Shown in pieces: positions 11,815 to 21,243 of a DNA stretch of 64,000 bases. The position numbers and the translations under genes were made by a program. Each line of letters starts with the position of its first letter. The stretch's first letter is position 1. Under the pieces are notes generated by a model, which saw only the letters and a program-made list of their open reading frames with translations, did no database searches and was not told the DNA's origin. This DNA comes from Balamuthia mandrillaris (taxonomy: Eukaryota; Discosea; Longamoebia; Balamuthiidae): assembly GCA_031835245.1 (NCBI GenBank), contig JAVKOQ010000046.1, positions 124,001 to 188,000 of the forward strand. Direction: 5' to 3'.

Positions 11815-12790
11815 AGCACAAACCCCAATATACTTGTCGTTCTCGCAAGGTAAGCGCGCTGCGAGTGACGGTCCACCCCAAGCTCGCTGACAACACAGCA
11901 ATCATCATGAGCATGCGCAGCGATACATAAACAATGGTCTGAGTGGTCTTCAGGCTCAGGTACGTCACTCCACTGTCAGCATAGGTGATGTGATGCGCAG
12001 TGGCCAGCACTTGCTCCAACACGGCCAACAGCAGCACCAGCAGTAGCGACTTTAGGAAAACGGGTTCGTCCGCTCTGGCTGCAGCATTACTATCCCGCCG
12101 CCATCGCCGTTGCACATAACGCAGCGTGCACCAAAAGGCAAGACTGACGGCAAAGCTGCACATCAGAGTAAAGGAGAGGAGGGCCAAGGGACGCTCCTCC
12201 AACGATACGTGGCTCTGGTCTTGGCCGAGGAAGGTCACGCGTCCCTCCCCGCTTATCTCCTTTTCCCTGCAATTGAGGAGCACGGCTGTGTACTGTGCCT
12301 CCTCCTTCAACGTTGCCCTCACATGGAGCCTTCCTATGAACTCGTATCTCTTTTTTCGTTACCACAACGACGAAGACAGTTATGCCGAAGCAAGAGAGAG
12401 CAGAGAGAGCAGAGAGAGGCGTTTGGAACAAAAACAAGGTTAAAAAAAGTGAGCAGTTAAATATGAAATGAAAGAGAGAGAGAGAGGCAGAAGAATACGA
12501 ACCAAAATAGATGGAAACACACAGAGAGAGGCAGAGTCTCTCCTGTGACGTTGGATGTAGCGCCACTGCTCCTGGTCGTACACCGTCACATGGTATATGG
12601 CACCGCTCGGGGTGAGAGATAGGTCCAGCTCCACGGAGCCGTTCTTGCAGCCAAAGCTAGGCGCCAGTTGGATCAGGCCTTCGCTTGAGCGGAAGGAGAC
12701 CGGTTCCCTCCTGCCAAAGGCGCCGATGCCCGCCAAAGCAACCAGCAGGAAGAACACCGCTTTGAAGAGCGATGATGCTGGAGGCTTCAT
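10944..12790 (-). CDS. Seven-transmembrane GOST-like protein (GPR180/TMEM145-type)
   Basis: Begins with a signal peptide (MKPPASSLFKAVFFLLVALA), then a luminal domain with KNGSVELDLSLTPSG and a second portion RLHVRATLKEEAQYTAVLLN. The membrane part follows: LALLSFTLMCSFAVSLAFW, FLKSLLLVLLLAVLEQVLAT, SLRMLMMIAVLSASLGWTV with TRSALTLRER, then helices in later exons (VVQVLIWFGVLLAIGGNIG; FFVYLAVAPVVSPLGAV; LEQLALFIALNSVLYALIA). The GWTVTR motif and the signal-luminal-7TM plan fit the Golgi-dynamics (GOST) fold family. The C-terminus is a Ser/Thr/Asn-rich cytoplasmic tail ending at 10944-10946. Exon edges between the helices are approximate. Confidence 0.7.
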
Positions 12791-13249
12791 TTCTGTTGTT
12801 TGCGCAAAGGTTTGTCAAGAAGGAGGGGGGACGATTCGGTTTGAGGAAAGCACCTTCTGTGAGGGCAGGGCTAGCGGGTGCGCTTGAACTGGTGGGACTG
12901 TCACACCTCCCTTTGAAGTTGGGCTGGATGGGGTTCTGCTTTCTTTTCTCCCTAATATTCTTTTGTGAAAAACTAATAGGTTGTACAGCATACTTCTCTG
13001 TGTCAATCATGTCGACCTTTGAACCAAAGTTATTCGTCGACACAACAATTTACGATAATTATCGGTAAGAAAAGCTAACGGAGTGACAATACGTGCAGTC
13101 GGCGGAGAGGAAGCTCACCCACTCATAAATCTTTTCTGTTAGCCGGCTGGGGCGCCCTTGTTGTTGTGTGTACTCAACAAGATCAATACAGCATTTTTTC
13201 AGCGACGACGTTCTTATTCTGTAACCAACCAAACCACCCACCCCCCCCA
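12791..13249. other. Divergent promoter region, 7TM gene and USP10
   Basis: About 460 bp separating two divergent start codons. No further gene is seen; short open frames on both strands lack recognisable content. A C-run (13242-13248) sits immediately before the USP10 start. Confidence 0.5.
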
Positions 13250-14545
13250 ATGTTCACCTTTGGATCTTTTTCAGCGGCAGAGCTGCCGCACCCACAGCCT
13301 CTGCCGCTCTCTGAGGAGGAAGAACAAAACGGAGGGGCCCTGGAGCTACCGCTGCTTCCCCGTGCTTCCGCTTCCCATCAACAACCACAGACAGCCACCA
13401 ACGGCGCCTCCACTCAGCCACACACGACACAAAATTGTTGGCAAAGCAACCGCAGCGCCGCCTCCCTATTTGCTTCGGCCAACCACAGCAGCGGCCACCC
13501 CCATGCACAAAAGGGTCGTCACGGTGCAGCTGCGGGCTCCCCCTCCACTGCCACCGCTGCTGCTCGTTCCTATGAAAGTGAGGAGGACTTTCTCTGCAGA
13601 GCACTGCGAAACTTTTCGCTGCAGGAGAGCGCAGGCACTTCCCCCTCCTCTGCTTCTTCTTCTTCTTCCTCTGCTTCCCTCTCCTCCAGCCAACACAGCG
13701 ACCACAGCATATTCCTCCCAAGAGGCCTCACCAATGACGGCAACACCTGTTTTATGAATAGCGTAAGGACCTTGATCTGCTGTTTCTCTTGGTGTTGATT
13801 TTGATGTTTGTTGGTCTTCTTATGCCTTTAACTTTTGCCTTTTATTGTTTGGTGCTTTCTCTCTTACCAGATACTGCAAGTGCTGATAGCAACGACACCA
13901 TTCCGGAGACTGCTGTCCCTCCTTCCACATAAAGCAGACTATGGCACTCCAGCCACCATTCTTCACTCATGGTTTGTGAGACAAGCTTGTCTTGCTCTGC
14001 ACTTCTTTGCTCACGTTATTAACTTCTTTCTCTGCCTCATATTGCGATAGCGGAGCTTTCTTCAAAGAATACTATAGTCTAAATGATAGTAGTTCTGCAA
14101 TGACCACAACATCAACCCCCGCAAGGTCGGGGGAAAGCAATGCGCTTCGTAAAAGTTCCTTCTCTCCGCTGATACACTTCAAAGAGGCGCTTGACCGTTT
14201 TGATAAGAACCGGCTGATAGCCGGCGCACCCAAACAAGAGGATGCACAGGAATTCCTGTGCTTCCTTCTTGAAGAACTACATGAGCAATTGATCAAAAGT
14301 ACGAACATTCTTGTTCCGCTTTTTTGTACTGTTTGTTAATCACATTTTACATATAATAGTAACACGCCAACAAGAAGCACAGGATGGTGGCACATATGAT
14401 ACCGAAGTTGCTGATGAGTGGGAAGAAGTTGGAAAGAAAAATAAAACAAGCAAGATACGACCGGTAGCATTCACCTTATTATTCTCTCTTATGTTCGTGT
14501 CTGATCTGTCTCTTTTGCGCCTTCCTCTTCTCTCTTCTCTCTTCT

Positions 14546-14584
<39 letters not shown>

Positions 14585-15292
14585 TGCATAACACAACAGA
14601 TGAAGATAGAAGAATCATTGATAAATCGGATATTCACAAGTAAATTGAGGAGCTCTTTACGGACACAGGGCGCCAAACCCTCCATAACATTTGAACTGTT
14701 TCACTGCATACCACTTGATATTCGGGTTTGTTGTCCTCTGTGACGTTCTAAGCGTTTCCAAATCTGACCAACTATTCAAACTTTCTCAGTTTTCAACTGT
14801 GCAAAGCCTCGAAAGAGCTTTGACTCTGTTCATGCAACCAGAGCATCTCGATTGGGAAGTGCGGACACTCAAGGAATACAAGTTCGAGCAACTGCCCTTA
14901 ACATTGGTCTTCCAACTAAAACGCTTCACGTTTGACAACTATGGTGCTGTTAAGATTAGCAAGCACATCTCTTTCCCAGAGCGGCTCGTGTTACCTATAT
15001 CGTTCTTTTCCACAAATCCGGATGCCCCCCAAAGAACTTATACTCTCTCAGCTGGTACACCCTCCCTCCCATTCACTCTCTTACCCCATGCTCATTCGCT
15101 CACAACACCCAATAAACAGTGATATCACATTATGGGGATTCCATTGATAGGGGCCATTATAAGTGCGACGTGAAGCAACAACACACCGGAACGTGGTTTG
15201 AATTTGACGATCACATGTTCCGGCGGGTAGCTCTTTCCCAAGTGCTCGATCGCAGCGCCGCCTACCTTCTTTTTTACTCCCGGATAGCATAG
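13250..15292 (+). CDS. USP10: Ubiquitin carboxyl-terminal hydrolase, USP10 type
   Basis: Cysteine protease that removes ubiquitin; USP10 acts on p53 and stalled ribosomes in other eukaryotes. A Ser/Pro-rich N-terminal arm of about 160 residues precedes the Cys box (GLTNDGNTCFMNSILQVLIA, catalytic Cys). Later come QEDAQEFLCFLLEELHEQLI, DEWEEVGKKNKTSKIR (a strong USP10 signature), LRSSLRTQGAKPSITFELF, LPLTLVFQLKRFTFDNYGA, and the His box DSIDRGHYKCDV with WFEFDDHMFRRV, closing with AAYLLFYSRIA. The open frames appear broken only because short introns intervene; splicing joins them in frame, e.g. exon 1 ends at 13762 and exon 2 starts at 13871. The stop codon is 15290-15292. Confidence 0.9.
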
Positions 15293-15459
15293 CCTCTTCC
15301 GTCTGATTACCGATAAGGTTCAGGACCTCGCCTGTAAGCATGATACGATCCCTTTGCCACATTCTTTCTGAGACCCTTTGTTGTTGTAAATGCAATGATA
15401 TTATAATAGTCTATTAGCTTCGCCTGAAAGTGGGTTATTACAGCAGAAGTCTCTGTCCC

Positions 15460-16029
15460 CTAAGAAGCAGAGTCCTTTTTCTTCTTCTCCTTCTTCTCCC
15501 CCTTCTCCTTGTTCTTCTTATTCTTCTTTTTCTCTGCCTTCTTTTTCTTCTTTGTGGAGGAGATATTGGCTGCAGTGTGGATACTTGCGTATGGCTTTTG
15601 GGGCTGAGAGAACTTCACAGCTACCTCCAACAACGCAAAGAACGCCTCGGCAATTCCCTCTCCTGTCTCTGCAGAGACCTTTTATGTCCCATCGGTTACA
15701 TAGAGCAGAAGAAGAATGAAGAAAGAAGACATCGAGAGAGGAACCTCAAAGTAAGGGATATGCAGGCCGTCAGCATATGATTGAATAACTTGATCGGTGA
15801 GTCTAGCATCCCGCTTGGAAGCGCAGTCGCTCTTCGTGCCAACGAGCACGAGCGGTACAGCGTTAGTGCCTTTCATGCGATGAATGAGGGTAATTAACTG
15901 CTGAACTCCAACAAGAGAGTCGAACCTCATAAGAGAAAATACAGCTATGAAGCTCTCGCCTGTTCTCATCCATTTATCGCCCATTGCCTGTTTGCGATTG
16001 AGGCGGGGCTATTAGTCCACCACCAGAAG

Positions 16030-16064
<35 letters not shown>

Positions 16065-19000
16065 AGAGAGAGAGAGGAGAGAACAAAGAGAGAAAAAGAG
16101 AACCCTTCGATACTCTTCTTGGCCAGCGGTATCTACGATTTTCCAAATGTACTCTTTAGCAACCAACCTGGCCAAGCACGAATACTTGTTGTCCTTTTCA
16201 TCCGCCCACCGCCAAAAACTTTAAAAATGGAGGAAAGGAGAGCAGAGTGGGCCAAGAAACGAATGGACACGTTACCTCCATGGTGGGCAAATAACCCCAA
16301 TCAGCTCTTCTGGCATAAAGAAAGTTGTGAACAAGGGCCGTTTTGCCGACAGCGCCCTCTCCAAAGACGGCCGTGTTTACCGTTGGCAAGCCTTTTTCTT
16401 GAAACTGTTGGACAGGCATGGCGGGTGGTGCAGCAGGGAGTTGATTCGGTTGTTGTTGCAACAGGCAAGAGGAACGCTCATTCTTTGTAAAGACGTACAC
16501 CAACCGTCCCCCCGGTAGAATTTCTACGTTGGTTCCACCCACATCTTAGTCAACAACATAGCGTTCTGCAGAATGAAGTTAAAGACGTGGAGCTCACCAC
16601 AAAGGTAATGCTTGTACTTGTCTTTCCAGCGGGTGGCCACCTCATTATCCAGTAGATGAAGCAGGTTGGAGCTCCCTGGAAAATGTTTGGACAGCAGACG
16701 TTTCCAAAGTGCGTCCTGTGTGGTGAGTTCCGCCCACACTTTACAAACGAGAGAACAAGCTGCTATGCTCACCAAGTCCAGCTGCACAAACACGAGAAGC
16801 TGTTGTTGTGGGGCAAAAATGGTAGATATCCCACCCCACGACCATAAACTTCCCACCCCCCCGATAAAAATTCCACCCCTCAGGTAAAAGTCCCAACCTA
16901 TTAGGGTGACATGAATTATGAGTAACTCTATCGTTACATTGCTACTGTGTTTCTCTTTGCTTGGCGATAGGAATAACCGTTGTAAAAGAAACTGTCAGGA
17001 ATTGAAAGCATGCTGTATCCTTGGTCAACGGTTATTCCTCTCACCATTCTTGCCCGCCATACTATTCTTTTTGTTCCCGCCTTTTTTTTTCAATAACGTT
17101 ACCGTTACTTTTTCTTGGGTTGTAACAAGGTCTTCTTCTTTAACTTTTTTCTTTCAACTAGAAACAGCTACACACAACCATCATACACCTTTTTTGTTTG
17201 TTTGGCTTTTTGTTTTTTCCTTTTTTTTTTTCTCATTATGGAAGCGAAGAAAAAAAGATTTGCCGAGATTTACGGGTGGATTTTTGTACGAAAGGTTCCA
17301 TTGCAGCAGCTTTCACGGTTGTACAATGGTGGAGAGGATGCTCCGACCTTTTATCGAGTCCAATGGAGATCAACTCGTGGGCTTACAAAGCGAACAGGAG
17401 TGAAGGTGCTTAGTAATCCTCGCACCACCCTTGAAGGAGTGAAAGTGTAGGTGGCACCAACAGTCAAGAAGGCGAAGAATGGAGTCCTTGAGGTTGCACT
17501 CAGCGAGAATCTTCACTGCTCTGGCGGCTTTGCCTGTGCTCCTCCAAGCAGAAAGAAAAACAAAAAAATAAAGGACTGTGGAGTGCAAAGCCGTTGGGTG
17601 GTGTTTAGAGACGAGCTAAACACTGCCTACATCTACATCCAGAAGGAAGCCCAAAGCCACGGACCTGGGTTTTGTGCGCCTTCTGCAATGCCTATGACGC
17701 CTGCGCTTCGACAGTGGCTCCGCCAGATGGATGGGCAAGGAGCAAAAGAAGACGGGATGAAAGGGAGGGGAGGAGCAATGACGGCGCATGAGCTGCAACA
17801 ACTGTTGCTGGGGGGCGCTTGCGAGCTGGTCAAGGATGCTCGTGATGTACCAACTGTGCAGGAGATTGCCACCGTAATCCACAACGGAAGGAAAAAACTG
17901 CGAATCGGCAAGAAAGGCCAAACCAGAGCAGAAGCCCTCCAAGAGGCCTTGAATCGACCCGAGCTGGCTTCCACTATCCTTTTTCCACCTTTGGAGAGCC
18001 GTGAAACGTACATCCTTGATCGCACTGCAGCCCATCGGCCATGGATGATTTTTCTGATCGCGCCTTATGCAGTCACTGTGCTTCAGCGATGGGGTAAGGA
18101 TGTAGTCGGCCTGGACAGCATCTACAAGCTATCCAAGTCACATCATCCTGTTTGGGCACTGGTGGTGCAAGATGACTTGGGACGGAGCTGGCCTGTTGCC
18201 TTCGCTGTTGCTAGCAAGGAACGAGCTGCAGTTGTGCGCTTTTTTCTTTCGTCCGTTCGTCACTTTTTTGAGACACAGACCACAACGATCTACTCCCCGA
18301 ACACTACGTGGCAACCCTTTGTAATGATCGACAAAGACAAGGTGGAGCGCAACGGGGCGACAAGCGCTGGCTTTCAGGTGTTGTTGTGCGACTTTCATAC
18401 GCAACAACTGTGGAGAAAAAAAGTTGCACAGTATGGTTTGTTCTCTCTTTCATGCATGCATCTGCTCTCTTGCTCTCATTGTTCATACAAGTAGAAACTA
18501 ACAATAATACCAAACAACAAGGGAAGGATGATGGAAGTGTGTTGGGTTTATTAAAAAGACTGCAACACGCCATGACAGAAGAAGCAGAGGAAGAAGCAAC
18601 CAAGGTGTTGCAGAACTATTGCCAAAAAAAGAGGATTACCCGTTTCTGGAAGTACTTTGACAAGAACTGGCTTTCTCCTCCATGGGCATCAACGTGGAAA
18701 AGCATTGGTCGTCCGGGGCACCGAGAGGGCTTGTGGAATACCAACAATGCAACAGAGACTATCTTTCGGAGTGTTCTCCGTGATTTCCACTGCAAGGGCA
18801 CCAAAGGGGACCACAACTTGGTCTTAACGTTAGCAGACAATGTGTTTCGGCGCTACAATGTAGAGCTCAACCGCATCAACGTGCAACAGCAACGCCCAAG
18901 CCGTGGTGTTCGCCGGCTGTGGAGGAGATATCAAGAGGGATTGCGGCTGGCACAGCACCAACAGAGTGAGAAACAGAAAAAAAAAAAAAGCAGAAACAGA

Positions 19001-20674
19001 GAAAGACAGCAATAGCGATGATGACAACAATGACAGAGAGGAAAAAGAGGCAGAAGGAGAAGGATTGAACGCACATTTTGTGGAGCTTGCTGACGGCGTT
19101 TTCAAATGGAACGAGTACGATGTGAGTATAGAATCGCCTTCATGCACCTGTCCTTACTTTCGGTATTATGGTAGGAGGTGCAAACATGTTTTTGGACTTG
19201 CTGCTCATCTACAGAAAACATTTTCAGATCAGAACCTTTTAGAGCTTGGACTGAAAAGACAAACAAGACGCACCAACAGCAGCACCTCAAAAGTGGCAAG
19301 AATGGTTGAAGACGAGATTGTTGAAGCAGATGATGCTGACTTGCTGGAGCAACGTGTAGCGCCTGTTACCCTTGATGATGAAGATGAGGAAGGAGAGGAG
19401 GGCCATGAACAGGAAGAGGAAAGGCCGACCCTGCTACTGTTGGAGGAGCCATCGATGGATGAACTTGGTGAGGATGATGGCAGAGATCTCGAGGAAGAAA
19501 CTTCTGAAGGAGAACAACACAACAAGGAGGAGGAGGAAAAGGAGGAGGAGGAGGAGAAGTAGGAGGAGGAGAAGGAAAAGGAGAAAGACAAACTGAATGC
19601 AAACAAAAATCAAGGAACAAAGCATCAACATCCAGTGGAGCCAAAAATCGAGTACTCTAGCAAGGAAGAAGCAGAACAAGCAATCGCATATGCTACATGG
19701 AAGTCATCACCTGGGAGGCCGCGCAATACAACAAAGAGGCCGAAAGTAGCAACCAACCTGCGACTCACAGAAGAATGTTTGCTTGAATTAAGGTAGTATC
19801 TCTTTTTTTTAAACAAAATCTCTCCCTCCTTTCCTACTTTTAGCTAACACCTCACACAAACACCAGAAACCGAACGTACCTTTCAATCAAATTTAACAAA
19901 ACCTGAATCAACAAAGAAAAAGGCAGCGGCGGTGGCGGCGGCTGCACCAAAAAAACAACAAAATCAAAAAACAAAAACGCAAAGTGGTATGTTTGTCACT
20001 TTTTGTATCTAGCAGATTCTTTTTCTGAAGTTGATTTTTGTCATTTTTGAAGAGTGCAAAGCAAAGCGTACCTCTCAATGGCAAAAGAACTGTAAAACGG
20101 AGATCTATGGCGTCGCACCCGTGGTGAACTACCAGGATCCCCGAGTGGACAAAAGGAAGCCTCTCTCTCCAAAACGACAACTGAAGCACAACCCACGGTA
20201 CCAGAAAACACAGGTCGTGAAGCTCCTCTCTCCTCAAAAAAAAGAACAGAACGAAGAAAAGGTGCCCAGGGTGACAAAGAAAAGACTGGCCAAAAGAACA
20301 AAACGAAAAAAAAAAGCCCCCTAAAAAATAAATTTTTGATTTTTCTGATCCCTTTTCACCACTCTCTAAAATAATGGCCAGCGCACGCTTTGGTGGCAAA
20401 ATAGCACAAAAATAATAGGTTGTTATAAATACATATTAGGGTGGGTAAATTACCTGAGGGGTGGGACGTTTACCGAAGGGGTGGGACTTTTAGCGTTGTG
20501 GGGTGGGACGTTTACCCGATTCGCTGTTGTGGGTTAAGAGAATACAAGTTACAATAGCGGTTATTATAATAGCAAGAAAAGGAAGAAGAAGGAGAAGGAG
20601 GGGAAGAAGAAAGTATCACAAGGAAGGCTTACATGCAATTCCGGTGGCAGGAACCAAAACAACGAGTCCTCCAT
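15460..20674 (-). CDS. F-box protein fused to a Ras-like small GTPase
   Basis: One gene joins an F-box (the SKP1-binding part of SCF ubiquitin ligases) to a Ras-type G domain. Exon 1 (20633-20674) encodes MEDSLFWFLPPELH; exon 2 starts at 16799 and continues in frame LLVFVQLDLVSIAACSLVCK, VWAELTTQDALWKRLL, completing a canonical F-box split by intron 1. After a Gln-rich linker come the G1 motif GEGAVGKT, a switch-I region with PTMED, G3 DTAGQEEY, G4 TKSD in place of NKxD, and G5 SAET. The C-terminus is Lys-rich (KKKKKAEKKKNKKNK, ending KKDSAS) with no CAAX box, so a polybasic rather than lipid anchor is likely. Stop codon 15460-15462. Intron 1 contains a 3.7 kb transposon. Confidence 0.8.
16804..16812 (+). 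repeat. 9-bp target site duplication, left copy
   Basis: TGTTGTGGG, identical to 20525-20533. Removing the element and one copy restores an ordinary intron end on the minus strand reading CCCACAACAACAG before exon 2 of the F-box gene. Confidence 0.85.
16813..16907 (+). repeat. Left terminal inverted repeat of the MULE
   Basis: Begins GCAAAAATGGTAG and contains CCACCCC boxes at roughly 22-bp intervals. It pairs imperfectly with 20430-20524; the outermost match is GCAAAAATGGTAGA against GCGAATCGGGTAAA. Confidence 0.8.
17238..20324 (+). pseudogene. MULE transposase, disrupted
   Basis: A frame opens at ATG 17238, is interrupted by an in-frame TAG (17448-17450) and continues in the same frame to about 18437. 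This part contains the MULE catalytic region: GLDSIYKLSKSHHPVWALVV with its first Asp, an FVMIDKDK stretch and CDFHTQQLW (Cys/His motif). A short intron (donor TATG|GTTTGT, acceptor near 18523) leads to a helical region, then a 13-A run (18977-18989) shifts the frame by one. The SWIM finger follows (CTCPYFRYYGRRCKHVFGLA; CxC...CxH), then a second in-frame TAG (19560-19562) and a basic C-terminus to 20324. Two stops and a frameshift make this copy degenerate unless the lesions are bypassed. Confidence 0.8.
20430..20524 (-). repeat. Right terminal inverted repeat of the MULE
   Basis: Shows four GGTGGG boxes (near 20440, 20460, 20480 and 20503), mirroring the left end. It ends CCCGATTCGC next to the 9-bp duplication. 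Confidence 0.8.
20525..20533 (+). repeat. 9-bp target site duplication, right copy
   Basis: TGTTGTGGG, identical to 16804-16812. Confidence 0.85.
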
Positions 20675-21243
20675 GTGCGTTACGTTCAAGGCTAACCTTC
20701 CTGGTGAAGTTTCCAGCGCCCCCCAACACTAAAGCGGAGCAATGAATTGTTGTCGACGTGGAAGATCTCTGCTAGAGATGAGACAAAGAAAAAGACAACA
20801 GAAAAGGCTTTTTTATGGTAAGTTATTGCAGCCTTTTTGATTTTTGATTGGTGGTTTGAAACTCTCTGCAACAGATCAAAGCATTGCGCTGCTTTACCCC
20901 CAACACCCGATAATACAATATGAAGCGTTGGGGCATCTTTGAAATGGCATTGGCTAACGTTTCGATTCGATCTTGAATAGATGCGCACCCGGGAAATTTC
21001 CGATAAAAAGCTGCCCACAGGGAAAAAAAGGGGGAAGACGAAGCCCCCACTCTCCTTGTTTGTTTGTTTGTTTGGCGTTTTCCACCAAACAACTAAAGGC
21101 GGAGCACCACCAGTCCTGCGCTTCTTGCTTGTGTCTCTTCGTACTGGTCCTGGTTCTGGTTCCACGCAGCCACAGCAGCAGGGTCCACCAACGGGGAGGG
21201 AGGGGAGGTACACTTGGTAACAACTACCACCACATCGAGCGAG
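20675..21243. promoter_or_regulatory. Divergent promoter region, F-box-GTPase and MED15
   Basis: About 570 bp between the two start codons. Open frames exist on the minus strand but show no recognisable domain and lie upstream of the F-box start, so they are probably 5' untranslated sequence. No other gene seen. Confidence 0.5.

Larger units (their letters stand above)
16813..20524. mobile_element. Mutator-like (MULE) DNA transposon inside intron 1 of the F-box-GTPase gene
   Basis: The 3712-bp element has imperfect terminal inverted repeats of about 95 bp and is flanked by a perfect 9-bp direct repeat TGTTGTGGG (16804-16812 and 20525-20533), the target-duplication length typical of Mutator elements. 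The inverted repeats are built from about four iterations of a roughly 22-bp unit centred on GGGGTGGGAC. Inside, on the plus strand, lies a transposase-derived coding region with a MULE-type catalytic domain and a SWIM zinc finger. The transposase is broken, so this copy is probably not autonomous. Confidence 0.88.

Noticed and set aside
12772-13068. Plus-strand 98-residue frame between the 7TM gene and USP10
   Set aside because: Overlaps the 7TM start on the opposite strand and shows no domain or splice context.
17448-19562. Reassigned UAG codon in this organism
   Set aside because: The two in-frame TAG codons occur only in the transposon; host genes such as USP10 and the F-box-GTPase end at TAG as normal stops.
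19229-19679. Minus-strand Ser/Phe/Leu-rich frames
   Set aside because: Antisense shadows of the Glu-rich region of the MULE transposase.
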